Shown here: piece after piece, positions 59,085-64,000 of the stretch
Numbering within the stretch: the stretch's first letter is position 1
How the letters are laid out: each line of letters starts with the position of its first letter
From: a virus
DNA length: 64,000 nt
Virus record (IMG/VR): IMGVR_UViG_3300017991_000092
Coordinates: 1-64,000 of that record
Direction: 5' to 3' (one strand)
Made by a program: the position numbers and the translations under genes
The notes under the pieces: model-generated
Databases searched by the model: none
What the model was told of the DNA's origin: nothing
Seen by the model: only the letters and a program-made list of their open reading frames with translations

Positions 59085-59162
59085 TTATACTTATCTTATT
59101 GCACCAGCCAAACTTATCACGCATTCAACTGTTGACACATGGTGCTGTGACTCAAACAATTT

Positions 59163-59261
59163 ACCTCGGTTGTCGGTTCAAGTCCGACCTGGGCGGCCAT
59201 AATAGTATCAAAATGTTGGTATTATTATGAACGCCCAGTACCTCAATGGAAGAGGAGAGGT
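59163..59261 (+). tRNA. Circularly permuted tRNA (3' half precedes 5' half)
   Basis: The 3' half comes first: anticodon-stem strand ACCTC (59163-59167), GGTT, T-stem GTCGG, T-loop TTCAAGT, CCGAC, acceptor CTGGGCG (59189-59195), discriminator G and encoded CCA (59197-59199). A 32-base linker, forming an 11-bp hairpin with loop AAAATGTT, follows. Then comes the 5' half: acceptor CGCCCAG (59232-59238), TA, D-stem CCTC, loop AATGGAA, GAGG, A, and anticodon-stem strand GAGGT (59257-59261). All seven acceptor and five anticodon-stem pairs are perfect, and U8, A14, G18-G19, A21, T54-T55-C56 and A58 are in place. The anticodon is not readable because the loop halves are interrupted. Confidence 0.72.
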
Positions 59262-59379
59262 CAGTGTCCTACTGAAGTCCAGTATTCATAGATGCGATAG
59301 TTGGGTGGATATTCGGGTGTTCGCACCCACTTGCATTATATGCTTGAAACATATAAATGGATGATGAATATAAACGACA

Positions 59380-59416
59380 GGGGGAGTAGAGAAGGTGATC
59401 TCTACTCCCCCATTTT
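59380..59416 (+). terminator. Strong hairpin terminator after the permuted tRNA
   Basis: Perfect 13-bp stem (59380-59392 with 59399-59411), loop AGGTGA, then ATTTTCCGT. It shares the trailing CATTTTCCGT with the terminator at 3862. Between the tRNA and this hairpin (59262-59379) lie two smaller stems: GGGTG-TTCG-CACCC near 59315-59328 and TTATATG/CATATAA near 59337-59357. Confidence 0.75.
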
Positions 59417-59433
59417 CCGTCGGAGGGAATCTT

Positions 59434-59808
59434 ATGGAAGAAGAATACCACCATATCATTGGTGTTAGAACTGTACGCGCTGATAGCGGAAGACCAAAGT
59501 TATCATGCGACTTTGTAATCACAATTACGCCAGACCAAATTACTAAATCCCGCCTTGCTGAATCAATGTACAAAAACAAGTTATGGAAAACCACTTACCG
59601 AGAAGCGATTGAAGCGGTGGGTTTACAAGAGTTGGATGCTGCACTTTGGGCTTCCAAAATCAGAGCCAGTTCAAATATGATGACAATTCACAAATTTGTA
59701 ACAAACTTTGAAATGACTAGAGAGGATTTTGATATCTTTGTACAAGCTGCGAATGTGTCAGATGGAACTCTTAAGAAACTCATGGATGGAAAGATTGGAG
59801 GTGGTTAA
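59434..59808 (+). CDS. Hypothetical protein
   Basis: 124 residues from the ATG after GGAGGG; first gene after the RNA locus. Helical, no family recognised. Confidence 0.65.
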   Translation: MEEEYHHIIGVRTVRADSGRPKLSCDFVITITPDQITKSRLAESMYKNKLWKTTYREAIEAVGLQELDAALWASKIRASSNMMTIHKFVTNFEMTREDFDIFVQAANVSDGTLKKLMDGKIGGG

Positions 59809-59810
59809 AG

Positions 59811-60065
59811 ATGTGGGGTAGAATAACAACTGAATGTCCTGAATGTAGCGAGGAAGCTTCAGATATCTATAGAGTGGGTGATTGTAAATATATTGTATGT
59901 ACTCATTGTGGCTTAGTGATATATGCTGAGGAAACATACATAGTTCGTAATGCCTTACATCTCGATAGACTAAAAGGACTTACACCAGATAACATTACAC
60001 TTAACGACTTTGAGACAGTTTCTGAAGGAACAAGTGGATCAATCTTTATCGGACAAGAATGTTAG
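59811..60065 (+). CDS. Zinc-ribbon protein
   Basis: 84 residues. 'C-P-E-C' (residues 9-12) and 'C-T-H-C-G-L-V-I' (~31-38) form a TFIIB-like zinc ribbon with the typical C-G-L-V-x knuckle. Similar ribbons are at 61108 and 61818. Might be a transcription or nucleic-acid factor; inference only. Confidence 0.7.
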   Translation: MWGRITTECPECSEEASDIYRVGDCKYIVCTHCGLVIYAEETYIVRNALHLDRLKGLTPDNITLNDFETVSEGTSGSIFIGQEC

Positions 60066-60076
60066 GGGAGGGAAGG

Positions 60077-60484
60077 ATGAAAAGGAAAGCTGATTTTGTT
60101 ACAAACTCAAGTAGTACTTCTTTTATTGCGATGGGGGTTGAATTTAATATCCCTGACGAAATGAAACAAACTGCGTTTGACAGAGCAGTTGCGTGGCATA
60201 AAGAAAAGGGATATAGCTTTGACTATAAGTCTGTAGATGAACTCTTTGAATCTGATTACGAAGGAATTGAAGCAGTTAGGTCGATGCTCGAAGAGTTGGG
60301 TCTTGAATGTGATTCCGACCCGTATGGTGATAGGGAATTGTTCGTAGGAATGCACCCGCAAAAAATGAATGATGACGAAACACTACGTGAATTCAAACAA
60401 CGAATTCTTGATCTTCTTAACCAGTTTGGAAAATTTACAATGGAGGACATTGGTTGGTTGGAAGATTGTAGATGGGATGGATAA
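60077..60484 (+). CDS. FVTNSSS-tag family protein 8
   Basis: 135 residues from the ATG after GGGAGGGAAGG. Tag M-K-R-K-A-D-F-V-T-N-S-S-S-T-S-F-I, then an acidic helical body with 'D-P-Y-G-D-R-E-L-F-V-G'. No known family. Confidence 0.75.
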   Translation: MKRKADFVTNSSSTSFIAMGVEFNIPDEMKQTAFDRAVAWHKEKGYSFDYKSVDELFESDYEGIEAVRSMLEELGLECDSDPYGDRELFVGMHPQKMNDDETLREFKQRILDLLNQFGKFTMEDIGWLEDCRWDG

Positions 60485-60496
60485 AAGGAGAATAGC

Positions 60497-61108
60497 ATGG
60501 AACCAGTAGTATTAAATATCGCAGCTGGAAAAATGGACCCGTTGGGATTGAAGTCGCCCCCAGCCCACTATGTGGTAAATCTTGACACGATGTATTATAG
60601 AGCATCTTCTCCAGAAGATGTTGAAAGTATCTACAGTTTATGGATACGTCAAGTTCCACATATTGACAGGAAAAAGATAGTACATTGTAATGAGGATGCG
60701 TTCAGGTTTATGGAACGAACTAAACTTCAATTTGACGTCATTACTTGCTATCGATTTCTTGAACATGTGAGTTTTACACAAGTTCCATATTTCATCTATC
60801 TTATGTCGACATGTCTTAAGATAGGCGGAATTGTGGACATCATTGTTCCGAATTATACAACGTTGGCGAGAATGGTTATTAATGAGGTACCTGGTGGTCC
60901 GAATTTTGAAGCGGACAACATATTACTGACTACCGAGTTACTCAATGAGCCCGGATGTCCTCATGCGTCAATATGGACAGCCCTTCGAGCAAAATATTTC
61001 TTCCATCTCGAGGGGAGATTTGAAGTAATCAATGAGACAATTACAGAGAGTTTCGAATATGATGGACGAGATATCTATCTCAGATTTCAAGCGAGGAGGA
61101 TTCGATAA
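60497..61108 (+). CDS. SAM-dependent methyltransferase-like protein
   Basis: 203 residues. 'L-N-I-A-A-G-K' at the N-terminus is the SAM-binding motif I, 'V-N-L-D' a likely motif II, and 'F-D-V-I-T-C-Y-R-F-L-E-H-V' the motif around post-I/III of class I methyltransferases. 'G-G-I-V-D-I-I-V-P-N' is a later strand. The substrate is unknown; DNA-methylase catalytic motifs (N-P-P-Y, P-C-Q) are not seen, so a small molecule, glycan or RNA target is as likely. Confidence 0.7.
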   Translation: MEPVVLNIAAGKMDPLGLKSPPAHYVVNLDTMYYRASSPEDVESIYSLWIRQVPHIDRKKIVHCNEDAFRFMERTKLQFDVITCYRFLEHVSFTQVPYFIYLMSTCLKIGGIVDIIVPNYTTLARMVINEVPGGPNFEADNILLTTELLNEPGCPHASIWTALRAKYFFHLEGRFEVINETITESFEYDGRDIYLRFQARRIR

Positions 61109-61308
61109 TGGAACAATCACATTGGATTATCGATCCCACTTGCAGTAGATGTAATGGAATGGCGGAACGAGTATATGTAAGTCCAACGAAAAGAACAATT
61201 ACCTGCTTCGACTGTGGGTTAGTTAGAGTTGAAGAATTGCGGACGTGGGAATGCACATTAGAATACTTTCCTGAAGGGAGTTCAAATGGCGAAAAAGAAG
61301 CAGCCTAA
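61108..61308 (+). CDS. Zinc-ribbon protein
   Basis: 66 residues. 'C-S-R-C' (12-15) and 'C-F-D-C-G-L-V' (~33-39) give a TFIIB-like ribbon related in pattern to the protein at 59811. ATG shares a base with the methyltransferase stop; overlaps the next gene by 23 bases. Confidence 0.65.
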   Translation: MEQSHWIIDPTCSRCNGMAERVYVSPTKRTITCFDCGLVRVEELRTWECTLEYFPEGSSNGEKEAA

Positions 61309-61612
61309 GAAGCAAGGCGTTTGTAAACGTTGTGGAGCAGATATACGAAACACAAATCGACTGGTATTCTGTTCAGATAGATGCTCCCAAATTTGGTTTC
61401 GTGACAACCACAAAAAGGAAAGAAATAAATACAAAAAGAAAAACTATATGGACTTTAAAAATGGGAAATCATGGGTTGCATGCAAATGTCCCAAGTGTGA
61501 AAAGATTCATAAGGTTAAAATGAAGTGGATCGGAAATGGAATGCCGAGAAAATTCTGTAAGAAGTGCATTACACATCTTGGTCAGATTTACAGCGGAGCG
61601 ATTGCTGCATAG
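61286..61612 (+). CDS. Double zinc-finger basic protein
   Basis: 108 residues, about a quarter Lys/Arg. 'C-K-R-C-G-A-D-I' with 'F-C-S-D-R-C' makes one site and 'C-K-C-P-K-C' with 'F-C-K-K-C' a second. The first pattern resembles small bacterial zinc fingers (C-x2-C-G...F-C-S-x2-C). Probably nucleic-acid binding. Confidence 0.65.
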   Translation: MAKKKQPKKQGVCKRCGADIRNTNRLVFCSDRCSQIWFRDNHKKERNKYKKKNYMDFKNGKSWVACKCPKCEKIHKVKMKWIGNGMPRKFCKKCITHLGQIYSGAIAA

Positions 61613-61624
61613 GTTAGCTGGGAT

Positions 61625-61793
61625 CCTACCTGTACACGGCCTCTGCAGGTAGGTTGCATGGGGGTTTCATGCCACGTCTGCTAGCTATGCGTGAGTCACA
61701 GATAGTCCCGTGCGTAAAGTTGTTTTGCTACTGTGACGTCCTTTGGGAAAGATGCTCGGGGGTCTAATCCTTTAACAATAGCTAGTAACCCCC
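61625..61793 (+). ncRNA. Second structured RNA candidate
   Basis: No gene lies between 61613 and 61817, but paired segments are dense. CCTACCTG/CAGGTAGG is at 61625-61632 with 61646-61653, and GCATG/CATGC at 61656-61660 with 61668-61672. The long-range pair CTAGCTAT/ATAGCTAG is at 61681-61688 with 61778-61785; it encloses GTCACAG/CTGTGAC (61695-61701 with 61731-61737). GGGGGT/ACCCCC (61758-61763 with 61788-61793) crosses it as a possible pseudoknot. GC content is higher than in the genes around it. I recognise no known RNA family. Confidence 0.55.
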
Positions 61794-61817
61794 AACTTCT
61801 TATGAAAAGGAGTGAAT

Positions 61818-61964
61818 ATGTTTAAATGGTTAAAGAAATTGTTTAAGAAAAAACCATCTATATATGATTCGCCAATGATGTGTCCAGATTGTGGTTGTGA
61901 TATGTTGATGGTTGCAGATCCAGAAGTTCACTGGAAATGTATTGGTTGTAAGAGAGGATGGTAG
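61818..61964 (+). CDS. Small zinc-ribbon protein (48 aa)
   Basis: ATG seven bases after AAAAGGAG. Basic N-terminus M-F-K-W-L-K-K-L-F-K-K-K, then C-P-D-C-G-C and C-I-G-C-K-R forming a zinc ribbon. Third ribbon in 2 kb. Ends one base before the HD gene. Confidence 0.6.
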   Translation: MFKWLKKLFKKKPSIYDSPMMCPDCGCDMLMVADPEVHWKCIGCKRGW

Positions 61965-61965
61965 A

Positions 61966-62460
61966 ATGAATGAAATCGACTGGGATGATCCCATAGTTCT
62001 AGCAGAACAATCAGAAGAGTTGCGGCTGTCTCACGCAATAGCGATCGCAGCTGAAGCTCATAAGTATACACTTGATAAAGGAGGACGCCCATATATACTC
62101 CACCCACTTACAGTTATGTTTCGATTTACTGATCCTATTGATCAAATGGCAGCTGTACTACACGATCTCATAGAAGATACATCCTATACTCTTGATGATT
62201 TATGGAGATTTGGTTTTGGAATACAGGTCGTAAATACGGTAGATGCGTTGACAAGACGAGAAGGTGAAACTGTAAGGGAGTATTATGATAGATTGAAAGG
62301 AGATGAAAGAGCAGTAAGAATTAAGATGGAAGATCTAAGTCACAATATGGAGGTGATAAGATTTAAAAGAATGTTAGAAAAGAAGGACATTAACCGACTC
62401 AAAATGTACCATAAGATGTGGTTAGAACTATGGACATTCAAGGAAGGAGTGATAGCTTGA
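61966..62460 (+). CDS. HD-domain hydrolase, SpoT/MESH-like (p)ppGpp hydrolase candidate
   Basis: 164 residues. 'A-A-E-A-H' (H32), 'G-G-R-P-Y-I-L-H-P-L' (H46), 'A-A-V-L-H-D-L-I-E-D-T' (H66-D67, E70-D71) and a later 'D-R-L-K-G' fit the hydrolase half of RelA/SpoT enzymes, which removes pyrophosphate from (p)ppGpp using Mn. The synthetase half is absent. Such a small alarmone hydrolase could blunt the host stringent response. Start at ATG eight bases after GAGAGGA; the longer frame from 61912 is the shadow of the small gene upstream. Confidence 0.8.
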   Translation: MNEIDWDDPIVLAEQSEELRLSHAIAIAAEAHKYTLDKGGRPYILHPLTVMFRFTDPIDQMAAVLHDLIEDTSYTLDDLWRFGFGIQVVNTVDALTRREGETVREYYDRLKGDERAVRIKMEDLSHNMEVIRFKRMLEKKDINRLKMYHKMWLELWTFKEGVIA

Positions 62461-62825
62461 AAAAGAAACTTGATTTCGTAACCAACTCATCATCTACATC
62501 TTTTATCATTGGAGATATGAGAGGTGACATTGATGACGCAATTGGGAAGGTGACCATTACAGTAAATCTCCGAGACTTCCTGGAGAAATCAATCGAAACA
62601 AGAGAGGAACTCCACGACTTTTGGGAATACTGGTATGGGGATTTTGAAACTCGAACAGAGGACTACGAAAAGTGTTGTAAGATTATTGACGATGGCGGTG
62701 TAATCCACGTCCTCAACGTCAGTAATGAGGGAGAGGTAATAGAGGCAGTCATTCAAGATGAAGGATTGAATGACATGGATTTGCCAGATCATATTATTGT
62801 GATTCAAGGAGAAGGAGGTTATTAG
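62457..62825 (+). CDS. FVTNSSS-tag family protein 9
   Basis: 122 residues from a TTG within the HD stop (TTGA), after AAGGAGTGA. Tag M-K-K-K-L-D-F-V-T-N-S-S-S-T-S-F-I; acidic body with several strands. The tag fixes the start here, since an upstream frame is open but unsupported. Confidence 0.7.
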   Translation: MKKKLDFVTNSSSTSFIIGDMRGDIDDAIGKVTITVNLRDFLEKSIETREELHDFWEYWYGDFETRTEDYEKCCKIIDDGGVIHVLNVSNEGEVIEAVIQDEGLNDMDLPDHIIVIQGEGGY

Positions 62826-62826
62826 A

Positions 62827-64000
62827 ATGTCGAAGATACCTGGAATGGACGACATGGATCCAATGGAAGCAGTAAAGAAAGCAAAGGAAATCAAGGACGA
62901 GGCTATTGGAAGAGTGAAAAAGAAAGGGAAGAGATGGTTGGTGATCACAGGTTGTGTCATCATAGCGCTGTTTGTAGCACCATTCATTTGTACAACGGTT
63001 GAAAGAGGTACTTACCACATCAAACAGACAGCGATCTTTGGTACAATGTACGCAAAGACTAGTCCTGGTATCTGGTTGCAACTATGGGGTGATATCGATG
63101 TGTGGCCTAAAGCTTTCACATTCTTCTTTACCCATGACAAGGATACCGACTCTGATACCCACGGAGACCTTTCTATGGAAGTTCGATTTGTAGATGGGTC
63201 GAAGTGTAAGATCTCAGGGACCGCTCGTGTTGTGATGCCAACAGATGAAGATACCGCCTTGACGTTGGTTACAGAACACAACTATAAAACCTGGAAACAG
63301 GTAAGAGATCTCTTAATCCGACCGACAATTCGTAATGCTCTCAGAATGACCGCAAATATGATGACAGCTCAAGAGAGTTATTCATCCAAACGAATTAACT
63401 ACAACGAGTGGGCTAGAGACCAAATTGAGAACGGGTTGTACCAGACAATGGATGAAAGTCGTCTCGTCGAGGATCTGGTTTCAGGAGATAAGGTTATGAA
63501 GACGTTTAAGGTAATTAAACGTGAACCTGCGATTGATGAGAAAACTGGAAAACAAATGGTAGATAATGAGGGAAATCTCATGTGGGGTGTACCTCTTTAT
63601 CAAAAGAACCCGTTGGAAGGGACTGGCATTCATCTTGAAAACTTTGAGGTAAAATCCTTTGAGTATGCTGATAAGGTGAAAGATCAGATTGCTACACAAC
63701 AGGAAGCCTTTATGGCGGTTGCTACTGCTAAAGCAAAGAAGCAAGAAGCGGAACAGCGTAAGCTCCAAATTGAGGCTGAAGGTAAAACAGAAGTAGCGAA
63801 AGCTAAATACGAGGAAGAACAAATCAAGGTTCGTGCTGTGGTTGTAGCTGAAAGGGAGAAAGAAGTTCGTGAGTTGAACGCAGCGAGGGATAAGAACGTA
63901 GCAGTGATTGCTGGTAAACAAAGGAAAGAAGTTGCTGCTCTGGACAAAGCTGCTGCTGAGCTGAACAAGAAAAAGAATATCCTTGACGGTGAGGGTATCG
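62827..64000 (+). CDS. SPFH/band-7 (stomatin/flotillin-like) membrane protein, 3' end outside window
   Basis: Open from ATG 62827 to the window edge, 391 codons visible. A Lys-rich N-terminus is followed by one transmembrane helix (about residues 40-58, L-V-I-T-G-C-V-I-I-A-L-F-V-A-P-F-I). Next comes an SPFH-like domain ('V-E-R-G-T-Y-H-I', 'V-W-P-K-A-F-T-F', 'L-L-I-R-P-T-I-R-N-A-L'), then a long Glu/Ala/Lys coiled coil (residues ~280 onward) as in flotillin/prohibitin proteins that form ring cages on membranes. Phage SPFH proteins are known from large genomes; their role is unsettled. Confidence 0.8.
   Translation, partial: MSKIPGMDDMDPMEAVKKAKEIKDEAIGRVKKKGKRWLVITGCVIIALFVAPFICTTVERGTYHIKQTAIFGTMYAKTSPGIWLQLWGDIDVWPKAFTFFFTHDKDTDSDTHGDLSMEVRFVDGSKCKISGTARVVMPTDEDTALTLVTEHNYKTWKQVRDLLIRPTIRNALRMTANMMTAQESYSSKRINYNEWARDQIENGLYQTMDESRLVEDLVSGDKVMKTFKVIKREPAIDEKTGKQMVDNEGNLMWGVPLYQKNPLEGTGIHLENFEVKSFEYADKVKDQIATQQEAFMAVATAKAKKQEAEQRKLQIEAEGKTEVAKAKYEEEQIKVRAVVVAEREKEVRELNAARDKNVAVIAGKQRKEVAALDKAAAELNKKKNILDGEGI

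Noticed and set aside
59232-59340. Ordinary tRNA beginning at CGCCCAG
   Set aside because: No T-arm or matching acceptor 3' strand follows at the right distance; the partner strands lie upstream instead.
59163-59379. Two-piece (permuted) tmRNA
   Set aside because: The D-arm has a full 4-bp stem with GG in the loop as in tRNA, the tmRNA-specific D-loop sequence is absent, and no tag-peptide frame ending in Ala-Ala-stop is visible downstream.
1-64000. CRISPR array or insertion sequence
   Set aside because: No regularly spaced direct repeats and no transposase or terminal inverted repeats with target duplication were seen.

Overview
The window is a dense, AT-rich, single-direction gene array from the genome of a large tailed bacteriophage, probably a jumbo myovirus. 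Every gene I accept lies on the + strand, most start codons sit 5-9 bases after an AGGAGG-type ribosome binding site, and neighbouring genes overlap by a few bases or touch. A gp5-like baseplate spike, a peptidoglycan amidase, T4-like replication and recombination enzymes (two-subunit type IIA topoisomerase, SbcC/SbcD pair, UvsW-like helicase) and two complete sets of multisubunit RNA polymerase catalytic subunits all point to a phage. The host cannot be read from the sequence. TAA, TAG and TGA are all used as stops, so the code looks standard.

Layout. 1-2.3 kb: end of a virion module (spike, Pro-rich structural protein, amidase). 2.4-14 kb: RNA polymerase set A, with beta-prime split into an N-terminal (779 aa) and a C-terminal (238 aa) subunit and a beta carrying a roughly 400-residue N-terminal extension; an M48 protease and an SNase-type nuclease sit between them. 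Its position beside virion genes suggests, but does not prove, a virion-packaged polymerase. 14.07-14.76 kb: non-coding, with a small gene, a sigma70-like promoter and a 117-base inverted repeat. 14.8-31 kb: a candidate SSB, a MoxR ATPase with its VWA/metallopeptidase partner, topoisomerase, QueD, helicase and SbcD/SbcC. 31-33.7 kb: a radical SAM enzyme and small genes. 33.7-40.5 kb: a ubiquitin-like conjugation cluster. It holds an E2-like protein, a JAMM peptidase, an E1, a SAP-ubiquitin-like fusion ending in Gly, a second E1 and a second candidate E2. 40.8-46.6 kb: RNA polymerase set B, single-chain beta-prime and beta. 46.6-58.8 kb: CoaD-like transferase, FolE2, phosphoribosyltransferase, membrane proteins, a candidate minimal PolB-like palm protein and a second radical SAM enzyme. 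58.8-59.4 kb: a structured RNA locus containing a circularly permuted tRNA. 59.4-64 kb: zinc ribbons, a methyltransferase, a second structured RNA, a SpoT-like HD hydrolase and the start of an SPFH/band-7 protein.

How the parts fit. The two polymerases suggest transcription independent of the host enzyme, one early from the virion and one made during infection. FolE2 and QueD are the first two steps from GTP toward 7-deazaguanines. The ubiquitin-like cluster resembles the bacterial PRTRC-type E1/E2/JAB/Ubl neighbourhoods; its Ubl gene has the C-ending codon usage of a highly expressed gene, and the Ubl is fused to a likely DNA-binding SAP motif. Scattered over 37 kb are nine otherwise unrelated small proteins that begin with the same 16-17 residues (consensus K-x-D-F-V-T-N-S-S-S-x-S-F), which looks like a portable N-terminal tag. 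The ubiquitin-like cluster, this tag family, the permuted tRNA and the two differently built polymerases are the strongest candidates for new biology.
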